Positions 19,499-28,731 of a stretch of DNA of 64,000 bases are shown one piece after another. The position numbers were made by a program, and so were the translations under genes. Below the pieces are notes generated by a model. That model made no database searches. It saw only the letters and a program-made list of their open reading frames with translations, and was not told the origin of the DNA. The DNA comes from FEN-1219 sp963817615 (GTDB taxonomy: Bacteria; Pseudomonadota; Gammaproteobacteria; Steroidobacterales; Rariloculaceae), in the NCBI GenBank assembly GCA_963817615.1, contig CAWFPH010000002.1, forward strand, positions 1,674,001 through 1,738,000, in the 5' to 3' direction. Position 1 is the stretch's first letter, and each line of letters begins with the position of its first letter.

Positions 19499-19520
19499 GC
19501 GGCGCGGGACTTGCATGCTC
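19499..19520 (+). repeat. 22-bp short repeat, copy 1
   Basis: This 22-bp stretch matches 23999-24020 at 21 of 22 positions. It lies 25 bases upstream of the GH13 gene start. The core GACTTGCATGCTC could be part of a shared promoter; this is not shown. Confidence 0.4.
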
Positions 19521-19544
19521 AGCGGTCGGGAGGCCCTGAAACGC

Positions 19545-21218
19545 ATGTCCATCGACGACCTCTGGTACAAGAACGCGATCTTGTATTGCCTCGATGTCGA
19601 GAGGTACCAGGACGCGAACGGCGACGGCGTCGGCGACTTCGAGGGACTCATGCGCCGGCTCGATTATCTTCAAGGGCTCGGCGTCACCTGCGTCTGGCTG
19701 CAGCCGTTCTATCCTTCTCCGAACCGCGATAACGGCTACGACGTCGCCGACTACTACAACGTGCACCCGAAGCACGGTTCGCTCGGTGACTTCGCCGAGT
19801 TCATGAACAGAGCGAAGGCGCTCGGCATTCGCGTCATCGTAGACCTGGTCGTGAATCATACTTCGCGCGATTGCAGCTGGTTTCAGGAAGCGCGCGAGGA
19901 TCCGCAGTCGTTGCATCGAGACTGGTACGTTTGGGCCGACGACCGCCCGAAAAACCACCGAGACGGTATCGTCTTCCCGGGCCAGCAGAAGACCACGTGG
20001 ACTTACGATCGCGCGGCCGGCCAGTACTACTTTCACCGCTTCTATGCCCATCAACCTGATCTCAACACGTGGAATCCGCGGGTGCGGGCGGAGATTCAAA
20101 AGATCATGGGATTCTGGCTGCAGCTCGGCGTGTCGGGCTTTCGCATGGACGCGGTCCCTTTCCTCATCGAGAAGAAGGGGCCGGGTGTTGCCGAAGATCG
20201 CGACTTCGGGCTCCTTCAAGAGATGCGCGAGTTCCTGCAATGGCGCAGCGGCGAAGCCATATTGCTCGCGGAGGCCAATGTGCCGCCCGACGAGAGCATG
20301 GAGTACTTCGGCGACGAAGGCGACCGCATTCAAATGATGCTCAATTTCCCGGTGAATCAGCGGTTGTTCTACGCGCTCGCGACGGCCGACCTCGACCCGC
20401 TCGTTTGGGCGCTCGAGCAGACCCGTGCTCGGCCCGCGAACGCGCAATGGGTGCCGTTTCTGCGCAGTCACGACGAGCTCGACTTGGGCCGGCTCACTGA
20501 GGAGCAGCGGCAGAAAGTGTTCGATGCGTTCGCGCCGCGAGAGTCGATGCAACTCTTCGGTCGAGGCGTCAGGCGCCGGCTCGCGCCGATGCTGCACAAC
20601 GATCGGCGCCGCCTCGAGCTCGCTTTCAGCTTGCTGTTCTCGCTGCCGGGCACGCCGATGATGCAGTACGGCGACGAGATCGGCATGGGCGACGACCTGC
20701 GGTTGCCGGGCCGCGCCTGCGCGCGCACGCCGATGCAGTGGACCGAGGAAGCCGCGGGCGGATTCTCGTTGGCGCGCTCGTGCGTCGAGCCCGCGATCAG
20801 CGACCGAGTCTACGGCTTCAAAAAGGTCAATGTCGCCGAGCAGCGTCGCGATCCGGCGTCGCTGCTGAACTGGACCGAGAGAGTCATTCGTGCGCGCAAG
20901 GAATGTCCGGAGATCAGCTGGGGCGATTTTACGGTGCTACGGACCAACGCCCCCGGCGTGCTCGCGCTGCGCTATGACTGGCGCGGCACGTCGATCGTCA
21001 CGCTGCACAACTTCGAGAATCGCGTGCAGAAGGTCGAGCTCACCGTGAGCGCCGCTCGAGACGGCTTTCTGTCCGAGATCTTCGACGGCCGCCATAGTCG
21101 CGCGCACAGCGACGGAACGCACCATATCGAGCTCGACCGCTACGCGTGGCGTTGGTACCGCGTCGGCTCGTCGGACAACACGTTGCAGCGCGCAGGGCTC
21201 GACGTGGCGCGGAGCTGA
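19545..21218 (+). CDS. GH13 alpha-amylase family enzyme, trehalose synthase-like
   Basis: A 557-residue enzyme starting at ATG 19545, with GGGAGG 10 bases upstream; an alternative ATG at 19515 would add ten residues. The GH13 barrel is complete: the calcium/substrate motif LVVNHTS, the nucleophile D202 in GFRMDAVPF, the acid/base E243 in LLAEANV and the third acid D310 in RSHDELDL. The opening KNAILYCLDVERYQDANGDG resembles the trehalose synthase (maltose alpha-D-glucosyltransferase) branch, whose members interconvert maltose and trehalose. The KLFGRG-like segment and C-terminal beta domain are also present. No signal peptide, so cytoplasmic. No maltokinase or other trehalose genes are next to it. 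Confidence 0.85.
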   Translation: MSIDDLWYKNAILYCLDVERYQDANGDGVGDFEGLMRRLDYLQGLGVTCVWLQPFYPSPNRDNGYDVADYYNVHPKHGSLGDFAEFMNRAKALGIRVIVDLVVNHTSRDCSWFQEAREDPQSLHRDWYVWADDRPKNHRDGIVFPGQQKTTWTYDRAAGQYYFHRFYAHQPDLNTWNPRVRAEIQKIMGFWLQLGVSGFRMDAVPFLIEKKGPGVAEDRDFGLLQEMREFLQWRSGEAILLAEANVPPDESMEYFGDEGDRIQMMLNFPVNQRLFYALATADLDPLVWALEQTRARPANAQWVPFLRSHDELDLGRLTEEQRQKVFDAFAPRESMQLFGRGVRRRLAPMLHNDRRRLELAFSLLFSLPGTPMMQYGDEIGMGDDLRLPGRACARTPMQWTEEAAGGFSLARSCVEPAISDRVYGFKKVNVAEQRRDPASLLNWTERVIRARKECPEISWGDFTVLRTNAPGVLALRYDWRGTSIVTLHNFENRVQKVELTVSAARDGFLSEIFDGRHSRAHSDGTHHIELDRYAWRWYRVGSSDNTLQRAGLDVARS

Positions 21219-21223
21219 CGAGC

Positions 21224-21610
21224 CTATTCGTCGAGCCACGCGAGCGCGGCGTCCGCGTCCTCGAAGTACCGAACCTCGCCCGACACGAACCAGGCGCCGA
21301 CCTTTGCGCTGAGCTCGTGCCAGCGCTTGTGGCCGAGAATCGCGATCTTCGTGAACTGATGGCCGTGCTTCATTCCGAGTCTGAAGTCGTCCCACGCGGC
21401 GCGCGGCGCCCAGCCGTCGAGCTCCGACATGTCGAGGAACGCCTTGATCCGGGGGCTGCGAACACCCTCGAGGGCCGAATCGATCATCGGTGTGATCACT
21501 TCGTAGTCGGCGTGCGTCAGCTTGCCGATGCCCTTCAGGGTGAGATAGAGCTCTGTACCCGTTCGCTCCAGTCCGATGGAAAGGCCGTGCCGGGTCATTG
21601 CTTTGCTCAT
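21224..21610 (-). CDS. STAS/SpoIIAA-like (SEC14-type) family protein
   Basis: A 128-residue protein of the SpoIIAA-like group, with alternating strands and helices: LYLTLKGIGKLTHADYEVI, then IKAFLDMSELDGW, then FTKIAILGHKRW. Members are small cytoplasmic STAS-fold proteins whose roles are mostly unknown; anti-anti-sigma function is not implied. GAGGAG precedes ATG 21610-21608. It converges with the GH13 gene, only 5 bases separating the stops. Confidence 0.82.
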   Translation of the reverse strand: MSKAMTRHGLSIGLERTGTELYLTLKGIGKLTHADYEVITPMIDSALEGVRSPRIKAFLDMSELDGWAPRAAWDDFRLGMKHGHQFTKIAILGHKRWHELSAKVGAWFVSGEVRYFEDADAALAWLDE

Positions 21611-21747
21611 GGCGAACTCCTCCTCGCGAGTGGGCTGGTATGATGGCTGGCAATCGCTGCAAGCATGCGACGCCGAGCCTCATCATCGTAGACGCGGGCG
21701 TCGGGTTGTTCGATCACGATACGAATTTCACGAGTAGGGGGTCCATC

Positions 21748-22632
21748 ATGCGCAAGTCGAACGTGGCTGTGAAGCTCGGATTATTCGGCGGGCTCATCGT
21801 CTCCGCGGCCGTCGCCGTCGCTCAGCCAGCGACGCAGCCGCTCACGGTCAAGATGCTGAAGAGCAACGTTTACGTGGCCGAGGGCGGCGGCGGTAATACC
21901 GGCATCATCATCGGCGACAAGGGCGTGGTCGTCATCGATGCGAAGACCACGCCGGCGTCCGGAATGCAGGTCGTCGACGAGGTCAAGAAGCTGACCGACA
22001 AGCCGATCACCACCGTGATTCTCACGCACAGCGACGGCGATCACGTGAACGGCCTCGCGGCCTTTCCGAAAGGTCTGACCATCATCGCGCAAGCGAACAA
22101 CAAGATGGAGCAGGAGCAGGCGATTGCCGCCGGAGGCCCCGGCGCGCCGCCGAAGGACTATCTGCCGACGAAGCTCGTCACGAAAATGCGCGAGTCCGAC
22201 GCCATCGACGGCGTGAAGATGACGTTGATTCACGTCGCGCCCGCGCACACCAGCGGGGACCTCGCCATCTATCTGCCGGACCAGAAGATCGTGTTCACCG
22301 GCGATCTCGTCGCGACGACATTGCCCGATCCGTTGATCCATTTGGCGAAGCACGGCACTTCGCAAGGCTGGATCGACTTCGTCTCGGAGCTTGCGAAGCT
22401 CGATGCCGACACCTACGTGCCGGGGCACGGCGAGCCGCAAACCAAGGCGCAGGTGCAGGAGCGACTCAAGAACGCGGAGATGAAGCGCGCGAAGATCGCG
22501 TCCTTGGTCAAGCAAGGCAAGTCGCTCGACGAGGTCAAGAGCGCGCTCGGCGAGACGGGCGCTCCACAGGCCGGTGCGCCGCGATTTCCGAGCTTCACGG
22601 ACACGACCTATGAGGAGCTGACCAAGAAGTAG
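21748..22632 (+). CDS. Exported MBL-fold metallo-hydrolase with variant metal motif
   Basis: The 294-residue protein starts at ATG 21748 after a TAGGGGG ribosome-binding site; the signal peptide ends around VAQPA. The metallo-beta-lactamase fold is clear (NTGIIIGDKGVVVIDAKTT). The first metal motif reads H94-S-D-G-D98-H99, so the second histidine of the usual HxHxDH is Asp. The other ligands are H167 (APAHTSGDL), the Asp of FTGDL and H227 (PGHGEP). The HxDxDH version occurs in other MBL hydrolases and does not by itself mean inactivity. A helical C-terminal extension follows residue 230. Likely a periplasmic hydrolase of unknown substrate. Confidence 0.85.
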   Translation: MRKSNVAVKLGLFGGLIVSAAVAVAQPATQPLTVKMLKSNVYVAEGGGGNTGIIIGDKGVVVIDAKTTPASGMQVVDEVKKLTDKPITTVILTHSDGDHVNGLAAFPKGLTIIAQANNKMEQEQAIAAGGPGAPPKDYLPTKLVTKMRESDAIDGVKMTLIHVAPAHTSGDLAIYLPDQKIVFTGDLVATTLPDPLIHLAKHGTSQGWIDFVSELAKLDADTYVPGHGEPQTKAQVQERLKNAEMKRAKIASLVKQGKSLDEVKSALGETGAPQAGAPRFPSFTDTTYEELTKK

Positions 22633-22675
22633 CGGTTCTCTCGGCGCGGCTCGACGCCGAATCCCGAGGTGCCTA

Positions 22676-23932
22676 TTGCGTTTCCTGTTGACGCCGGTCG
22701 GCTCGAGCGGCGACGTCCATCCTTACGTCGGCATCGGCCGGGAGCTGCGCGAGCGCGGGCACGACGTGAGCGTGCTCACTGCAGAGCCGCATCGCAGCGT
22801 CGTCGAAAGCGCGGGCCTCGAGTTCGTCTCGGTATTCAGCGCCGCGGAATACGAAGCCGCGATTCGGCACCGCGAGATCTGGCACCCGACGCGCAGCTTC
22901 CGCACGGTGCTCGAGTTCATCGTCAAAGGGCTCGAGCCGACCTGGCGGGAGCTCGAAGCACGCTACGAGCCGGGGCGAACGTTCGTCGTCGGCCATCCGC
23001 TCGGGTTCGCAGCGCGCGCGTTCGAGGATAAGACCGGCGTTGCCGCTGCGACCTTGCAGCTCGCGCCTTCGAGCTTGCGCACGGTGCATCGCACGACCGT
23101 GCTGCCGCCGGCCACGGACATCTCGGGCTGGCCGCTGTTCGCGAAGCGCGCCGTCTGGTGGCTCATCGACCGACTGCAAATCGATCCGCTGATCGCGCCA
23201 CCGCTGAATCGTTGGCGAGCCGAGCACGGTCTGCCGCCGGTGCGCCGGATCTTCCGGACCTGGATGAACTCGCCGCGCCGTGTGCTCGCGCTGTTTCCCG
23301 AATGGTTCGGTCCGCGACAGCCCGACTGGCCGCCGCAGCTCGAGTACGTTTCGTTTCCGCTCTGGGACGCCGCGAAGACCGATACGCTCGATCCGGAGCT
23401 CGAGCGATTCTTGCAGTCGGGCTCCGCACCGGTCGTCGCGACGCCGGGTAGCGCGAACACGCAGGCGGCGCCGTTCTTCGCGGCGCTCGCCGCGGCGCTC
23501 ACGCAAAGCGGCCGCCGTGGTCTCTTCCTCACGGGCTTTCCGGAGCAGCTGCCGCGCGAGTTGCCCGGGACCATCGTCACGCGCCGCTACGCGCCGCTTG
23601 CGCGCGTGCTGCCGCACGCGGCGGTGCTCGTTCATCACGGCGGGGTCGGCACGATGGCGCAAGCGTTCGCGGCCGGAACGCCGCAGCTCGTGATGCCGAT
23701 GGCGTTCGACCAGCCGGATAACGCGATGCGTGCGCAGCGCCTCGGCGCTGCGCGGTTTCTGACGCCGAAGAGATTCACGCCGCGCAACGTTGCCGCGGTG
23801 CTCGGCGAGCTCGGCGGAGCGCCCGCCGCCGCCGCGGCCGCACGCGTTCGCGCCGAGCTGCGCGGAGTGGACGGGATCGCACTTGCGTGCGATGTGCTCG
23901 AGCGGGACGCGGCCGCGGCTAGCGTCCGCTAG
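22676..23932 (+). CDS. Glycosyltransferase, GT1/UGT-like (rhamnosyltransferase-type)
   Basis: The 418-residue protein starts at TTG 22676 with GAGGTG upstream. It is a GT-B fold enzyme: the N-terminus is LTPVGSSGDVHPYVGIGRELRERGH, broken here by family-typical GDVxP spacing, and the donor-binding region is VHHGGVGTMAQAF (about 322-334) with the HHGG histidine pair and DQPDNA acid/amide set. This is the pattern of UDP- or dTDP-sugar transferases acting on lipids or small molecules (RhlB/UGT family). It follows the MBL gene by 43 bases. The acceptor is unknown. Confidence 0.85.
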   Translation: MRFLLTPVGSSGDVHPYVGIGRELRERGHDVSVLTAEPHRSVVESAGLEFVSVFSAAEYEAAIRHREIWHPTRSFRTVLEFIVKGLEPTWRELEARYEPGRTFVVGHPLGFAARAFEDKTGVAAATLQLAPSSLRTVHRTTVLPPATDISGWPLFAKRAVWWLIDRLQIDPLIAPPLNRWRAEHGLPPVRRIFRTWMNSPRRVLALFPEWFGPRQPDWPPQLEYVSFPLWDAAKTDTLDPELERFLQSGSAPVVATPGSANTQAAPFFAALAAALTQSGRRGLFLTGFPEQLPRELPGTIVTRRYAPLARVLPHAAVLVHHGGVGTMAQAFAAGTPQLVMPMAFDQPDNAMRAQRLGAARFLTPKRFTPRNVAAVLGELGGAPAAAAAARVRAELRGVDGIALACDVLERDAAAASVR

Positions 23933-23998
23933 GGCCGATTACGCCGCATTCGCCGCGGTTGCGCGTCGATTCCGGGAGGCATCGACGGCACCGCCGCC

Positions 23999-24020
23999 GC
24001 GGCGCGAGACTTGCATGCTC
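23999..24020 (+). repeat. 22-bp short repeat, copy 2
   Basis: The second copy of the element at 19499-19520, one mismatch. It lies 48 bases upstream of the NTF2-like gene at 24068, again in a 5' untranslated position on the + strand. Confidence 0.4.
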
Positions 24021-24067
24021 GACCTCCGGAGAGGATCCGAAACGAACCAGATAGTCGGAGGTGTCCC

Positions 24068-24484
24068 ATGCAGAACGATTTCGAGCAAGAGCTGCTCGAT
24101 CTGGAAACGCGGTTTTGGAATTCCATGCGAGACGGAGACATGCAAGCTGCCGCGCAGCTCACGGACGAGCACTGCATCGTCACGGGCGCGCAGGGTGTTG
24201 CTCAAATCGACCCGCAGACGATGGTGAAGATGATGGAGCGCGGCGCGTGGACCTTGCACGATTTCACGTTTCGAGACGTGAAAGTGCAGCGCCTCAGCGA
24301 TGAGGTCGCCGTCATCGGCTACAAGGTGCACGAAAAGCTCACCGTCGACGGTCAACCTATCGAGCTCGACGCTGCCGATGCATCGACGTGGGTCCGCAAG
24401 AACGGCCGCTGGGTCTGCGCGCTGCACACGGAGTCGCTGGCGGGCGATCCTTACGGGCGTGACCGCCGCGCCGAGCGGCATTAG
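24068..24484 (+). CDS. NTF2-like/DUF4440 family protein
   Basis: A 138-residue cytoplasmic protein starting at ATG 24068, directly after CGGAGGTG. The cone-shaped NTF2 fold is suggested by LDLETRFWNSMRDGDMQAAAQL, then WTLHDFTFRDVKVQRLSDEVAVI and the final WVRKNGRWVCALHTES, which is the standard DUF4440 ending. Such proteins are usually small-molecule binders or SnoaL-like enzymes; no catalytic residues stand out. It converges with the rhomboid gene. Confidence 0.8.
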   Translation: MQNDFEQELLDLETRFWNSMRDGDMQAAAQLTDEHCIVTGAQGVAQIDPQTMVKMMERGAWTLHDFTFRDVKVQRLSDEVAVIGYKVHEKLTVDGQPIELDAADASTWVRKNGRWVCALHTESLAGDPYGRDRRAERH

Positions 24485-24528
24485 CGCATCGGCCGGCCGA
24501 GCGGCGGGCGGGGGCGATCGCGGCGCCG

Positions 24529-25140
24529 TCAGCGGCGCCGGCCTCCAAACGGCGGTTTGCCGCGCCGCCACTGAATCATGAGAAACGCACCGAGCATTCC
24601 GCCGAGGTGGGCGAAATGCGCGACCCCCGCCTGGGTGCCCGTCACGCCGAGAAACAGCTCGAGCCCGCCGTACAGCGTGACCATGAGCCACGCCGGCATG
24701 GGAATCGGCGGGAACATGAGCATGATGGTTCGGCGCGGAAAGTACATACCGAACGCGAGCAGCAAGCCGAACACGCCGCCCGATGCGCCGAGGGTGGGGT
24801 ACGGCGAGCCCAAGAGCTGACTCACGCCGAGCTGCGCCACGCCGGCCGTGACGACGGACACGAAATACAGCGCCACGTACCAACGTGTGCCGAAGAGCTG
24901 TTCCAGCGTGCTGCCGAACATGTACACGGCAAACATGTTGAAGAAGATGTGCGCGAAACCGCCGTGCAGGAAGCTATAGGTCACGAGTTGCCAGGGCTCG
25001 AAGCCGATACCGGGCCCGAACGCGGCCGAGGAGCCGAGGGGCCAGAGCGCGAACCAGATGATGGCCGACTGACCCATCGTCGATTGGAGCAAGAAAACGA
25101 CGACGTTGGCGCCGATGATGGCTTGGGTAGCGCGAGGCAT
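24529..25140 (-). CDS. Rhomboid family intramembrane serine protease
   Basis: A 203-residue, six-helix membrane protein with rhomboid signatures: the HxxxN oxyanion motif H64/N68 (FAHIFFNMF), the catalytic serine S120 in GASGG, and the catalytic histidine H178 in HFAHLGG. It should cleave single-pass membrane substrates within the bilayer. The short form lacks extra domains. The C-terminus is a basic tail (RRGKPPFGGRRR). Start is ATG 25140-25138. Confidence 0.92.
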   Translation of the reverse strand: MPRATQAIIGANVVVFLLQSTMGQSAIIWFALWPLGSSAAFGPGIGFEPWQLVTYSFLHGGFAHIFFNMFAVYMFGSTLEQLFGTRWYVALYFVSVVTAGVAQLGVSQLLGSPYPTLGASGGVFGLLLAFGMYFPRRTIMLMFPPIPMPAWLMVTLYGGLELFLGVTGTQAGVAHFAHLGGMLGAFLMIQWRRGKPPFGGRRR

Positions 25141-25286
25141 GCGTGTCCTGAGTCCGGAGGGTGTCGACCCGTAGTCTACCCGCCCGACCTCGCGCTTCCG
25201 ACCCTATAGGAACCGATGCCTCCGATTGCGGTAGTATCCGGTGGCTCGGCTGCGCACGGCCGAAGCCAAGAAGGGGGATCCGTTCG

Positions 25287-26513
25287 ATGAGTGTTTGCAT
25301 GCATTCATGGCGCACGCTCGGCGCCATCTGTCTCGGGATTTGCGTTGCGTTGAATGCGGCGCCGACTGCCGCCCAGCAAAAGGTGCCTCTCCGTAACGGC
25401 ATCCCCGTCGCACCGAGCGGCATCCCGATTCCGCCGTTGCCCGATCGGCCGGTGTACTACAAGACTGCGGAAGGCCAGGACATCCGCGTGGTCGTGCTGA
25501 CCCGCGGTCTGCAGCGTCCCTGGAGCATCGCATTCCTACCGAACGCGGACATGCTCGTCACGGAGCGGCCCGGGCGCTTGCGGCTCGTGCACGCGAGCGG
25601 CGAGCTCGTGACCGCACCCGTCGCCGGCGTGCCCGAGGTTTTGGCCGCCGGGCTCTCGGGGCTCGGCGACGTCGTGCTGCATCCGAAGTTCAGCGCAAAC
25701 CATTTCGTGTATCTCAGCTATAACAAGCCGGGTCCGGACAACGGCGCATCGATGCTCGCGGTCGCGCGCGGCACGTGGAACGGCAGCGCCCTCACCCGCG
25801 TCGAGGACGTCTTCGTGGCGGATCCGGGCACGAACGGGTCGGCGCGCATGGCGTTCGGCCCGGACGGGATGCTGTACGTGACGACGTCGGGCGGTAACGC
25901 TCAAGACCCGAATAGCCTGAGTGGCAAGGTTCTGCGATTGACGGACAAGGGCGGCGTTCCCGCCGATAATCCGTTCGTCGGCATGCCGGGTCATCGCCCC
26001 GAGGTCTATACGCTCGGCCATCGCAGCACGCTCGGTCTCGCGTTTCGACCCGGCACCAACGAGCTATGGCAGACCGAGAACGGGCCCAATGGGGGCGACG
26101 AGCTCAATTTGCTGAAGGCCGGCGCCAACTACGGCTGGCCACTCATCAGTCTCGGCCGCACCTATCCGGGGCCATGGCAGTCCAAGGGTTTTTCCCGCGA
26201 GGGGTTCGAGGATCCGGTCGTGTACTGGACGCCGTCCATCGCCCTTTCGGGGCTCGCGTTCTATACGGGCGACAAGCTACCGAAGTGGAAGGGCGACGTG
26301 TTCGTGGGCGGCTTGCGCACGGGCGAGGTGCCCGGCACGGGCCATCTCGAGCGCGTGCTTTTCAATGAGAACATGGAGGAGCTGCGCCGCGAGTCGCTAC
26401 TCGTGGATTTGCGACAGCGCATTCGCGACGTGCGCATGGGGCCGGACGAGCTGCTCTACTTGCTGACCGACGAGGAGAACGGCGCGATCTTGCGCATCGA
26501 GCCGGCGAACTAG
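25287..26513 (+). CDS. PQQ-dependent aldose sugar dehydrogenase, soluble (Asd/YliI-like)
   Basis: The 408-residue protein starts at ATG 25287 behind AAGGGGG. The signal peptide ends near PTAAQQ, so it is periplasmic. It is a six-bladed quinoprotein glucose dehydrogenase-B/Asd fold: LQRPWSIAFLPNADMLVTERPGRL is broken into typical blade 1 phrases, followed by TLGHRSTLGLAFRPGTNELWQTENG with the PQQ-binding histidine region, then GGDELNLLKAGANYGWP. It oxidises aldose sugars at C1. This is a different fold from the two large PQQ dehydrogenases in the window. PQQ synthesis genes are not present here. Confidence 0.9.
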   Translation: MSVCMHSWRTLGAICLGICVALNAAPTAAQQKVPLRNGIPVAPSGIPIPPLPDRPVYYKTAEGQDIRVVVLTRGLQRPWSIAFLPNADMLVTERPGRLRLVHASGELVTAPVAGVPEVLAAGLSGLGDVVLHPKFSANHFVYLSYNKPGPDNGASMLAVARGTWNGSALTRVEDVFVADPGTNGSARMAFGPDGMLYVTTSGGNAQDPNSLSGKVLRLTDKGGVPADNPFVGMPGHRPEVYTLGHRSTLGLAFRPGTNELWQTENGPNGGDELNLLKAGANYGWPLISLGRTYPGPWQSKGFSREGFEDPVVYWTPSIALSGLAFYTGDKLPKWKGDVFVGGLRTGEVPGTGHLERVLFNENMEELRRESLLVDLRQRIRDVRMGPDELLYLLTDEENGAILRIEPAN

Positions 26514-26601
26514 CGATACGACGCCGGCAAGCCGGACACAGGCGCGGCGAAACCGGTCGCGGCTCGGCGTCGCGTGAGTGGCGCAGAACGGTTGCGGGCC
26601 G

Positions 26602-28731
26602 CTAATACCAAACGTGCTGCACCGGCCGATTATGCAACCCGCGCGACACGTAGTCGTACAGCACATCGACATCGTCTGCGCTCAACGAATCACCGAAGTT
26701 CGGCATCCCATTCATCTCGAGTGCGCCATTGAGAATCGCGGCGAGCCCGTCTCTGCCAAGCGCCTTCACGCGCCCGAGATTCGGCAATATCCCCGTCGAT
26801 CCCGCCGCGCCATGACACCCGGCACACTGCAGATAAAGCTCCTTCCCGCGCGCCGCCCGCGCCTCATCGAGCGGCGGCAAGCCGCTCGAGTCGACCACCG
26901 GAGGCCCGAGCGGCACGTCGCGCTGGTGCGGCAGCGGCACCGCGCCGCCGCCGAGCGTGAACACGAGCAACCGACCGTCGTTCTCGTAATTCTTCACGGC
27001 CGCCGCATCGCCCACGGATAACATTCCCGACCCGCCGTACCCCGCCGCCACCGCGACGTACTGTTTCCCGTCGATCGAATACGTGATCGGCGCCGCCATG
27101 ATGCTGGTGCCGGTGAACACGTGCGCGAGCCGCGCCCCGGTCGCCGCGTCGTAGGCGCTGAAATAGCCGTCGCCCGCGCCTTGGAAGACGAGGCCGCCGG
27201 CCGTGCTCAACGTCCCGCCATTCCACGTCGACGGCAGCTTCACTTGCCACTTGAGCCGCCGGTTCGCGACGTCCCATGCGCGCAGAAAGCCGCCTTTCTC
27301 CACCTCGGGCTCGCCCGCCGTCATCCGTGCGAGCTCCGCGGTCGGCACGCCGATGTCGTAGAAATAGCGGAAACCGGGCTTCGTGCTGTAGACCCATGGC
27401 ACGTCGAACGCGGGGATGTACGCGAGACCCGTCGCGGGATCGAAGCTCATCGAGTGCCAGTCGTGCGCGCCGTTCGGGTTCGGGTAGATGAGGCGGTCTT
27501 CCCTCATGAAGTCCGCTTGCGGCGTGAACAACGGGCGCCCGCTCGCCATGTCCACGCCGCTCGCCCAATTGGCTGCGCCGTACTTGTCCGCGCCGAGCAG
27601 CTCGCCGGTCGCGCGGTCGAGCAGGTAGAAGAAGCCGTTCTTCGGCGCTTGGAACAGCACCTTGCGCGACGTGCCGCCGATCTGGAGATCGGCGAGGATG
27701 ATCGAGTTCGTCGCCGTGTAGTCCCACTTGTCGCCGGGCGTCTCTTGGTAATGCCACGCGACGCGCCCGGTGTCGGCGTGCAGCGCTACGATGCTCGAGA
27801 CGTAGAGATTGTCGGTGTGGTCGTCGGGCCGCCGCCGCTTCCACGGGCCGCCGTTGCCGGTGCCGACGTAGATCAAATCGAGCACGGGGTCGTACGCCAT
27901 CGCATCCCACGGCGTGCCGCCGCCGACGTCGGTCCAGATGTCGTCGTCGGGCCAAGTTTGGGCGGCGCGCGCCACGTCGTCGTTCTCGGGCGGCGCCTTC
28001 GGGCCTCTCGGCACGACCCAGAAGCGCCACGCTTCCGCGCCGGTCTCGGCGTCGTACGCGGTGAGGTAGCCGCGCACGCCGCGATCGGCGCCGCCGTTGC
28101 CGATCAGCACTTTGCCTTTCACGACGCGCGGCGCTCCCGTGATGCTGTAGGGCTTCGACGGGTCGGTGACGGTATCGACCGTCCATACCGGCGTGCCGCT
28201 CTGCGCGTCGAGCGCGACGAGCCGCCCATCGAGCGTGCCGACGTACACCTTGCCGTTCGCGACCGCGACGCCGCGGTTGACGACATCGCAGCAGAACGTG
28301 CGCGCGATGCTACGCGGCACGTGCGGGTCGTAGGCCCACTTCTTCGCGCCGCTCGCGGCGTCGAACGCCAGCACGCGGCTCCAGGTGGAGCTCACGTAGA
28401 GCGTGCCGTCGACCATGATCGGCGTCGCTTCGATGCCGCGATGCGAATCGAGATCGCCTTGCCACGCGAAGCCGAGCGTATCGACGTTCGTCGTGTCGAT
28501 CTGCTGCAGCGGCGAGAAGCGCTGCTCGGAGTAGTCGCCGCCGGTGGCGGGCCAGTCGAGACCGGTCTTCGCGAACTCTGCGATCGCGGCGGGGGTTGAG
28601 AGCGGCGCGCTCGCTGCCGCGGCGCCGGGCGAGCCTCGGGTGCCGCCGTCGCACGCCGCGGCGCACGTCGCGAGGAGGGCGAAGCCTGCGGCGCGTGCGA
28701 TGCAGGTCTGAAAGTCGCTGCGTCGCCTCAT
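26602..28731 (-). CDS. Quinohaemoprotein alcohol dehydrogenase with C-terminal cytochrome c domain
   Basis: The 709-residue product from ATG 28731-28729 carries a lipoprotein-type leader (lipobox around C27, AAACDGG). The propeller region has the adjacent-cysteine pair C147-C148 (TFCCDVV) found in quinoprotein alcohol dehydrogenases, and repeated W-motif blades. The C-terminal domain has one haem c site, CAGCH (C636-H640), with a likely Met ligand near M676 (MNGMPNF). Electrons therefore pass from PQQ to haem within one chain, unlike the haem-free enzyme at 5357-7081. The substrate is probably an alcohol. The 197-base upstream gap separates it from a divergent Zn alcohol dehydrogenase. Confidence 0.9.
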   Translation of the reverse strand: MRRRSDFQTCIARAAGFALLATCAAACDGGTRGSPGAAAASAPLSTPAAIAEFAKTGLDWPATGGDYSEQRFSPLQQIDTTNVDTLGFAWQGDLDSHRGIEATPIMVDGTLYVSSTWSRVLAFDAASGAKKWAYDPHVPRSIARTFCCDVVNRGVAVANGKVYVGTLDGRLVALDAQSGTPVWTVDTVTDPSKPYSITGAPRVVKGKVLIGNGGADRGVRGYLTAYDAETGAEAWRFWVVPRGPKAPPENDDVARAAQTWPDDDIWTDVGGGTPWDAMAYDPVLDLIYVGTGNGGPWKRRRPDDHTDNLYVSSIVALHADTGRVAWHYQETPGDKWDYTATNSIILADLQIGGTSRKVLFQAPKNGFFYLLDRATGELLGADKYGAANWASGVDMASGRPLFTPQADFMREDRLIYPNPNGAHDWHSMSFDPATGLAYIPAFDVPWVYSTKPGFRYFYDIGVPTAELARMTAGEPEVEKGGFLRAWDVANRRLKWQVKLPSTWNGGTLSTAGGLVFQGAGDGYFSAYDAATGARLAHVFTGTSIMAAPITYSIDGKQYVAVAAGYGGSGMLSVGDAAAVKNYENDGRLLVFTLGGGAVPLPHQRDVPLGPPVVDSSGLPPLDEARAARGKELYLQCAGCHGAAGSTGILPNLGRVKALGRDGLAAILNGALEMNGMPNFGDSLSADDVDVLYDYVSRGLHNRPVQHVWY

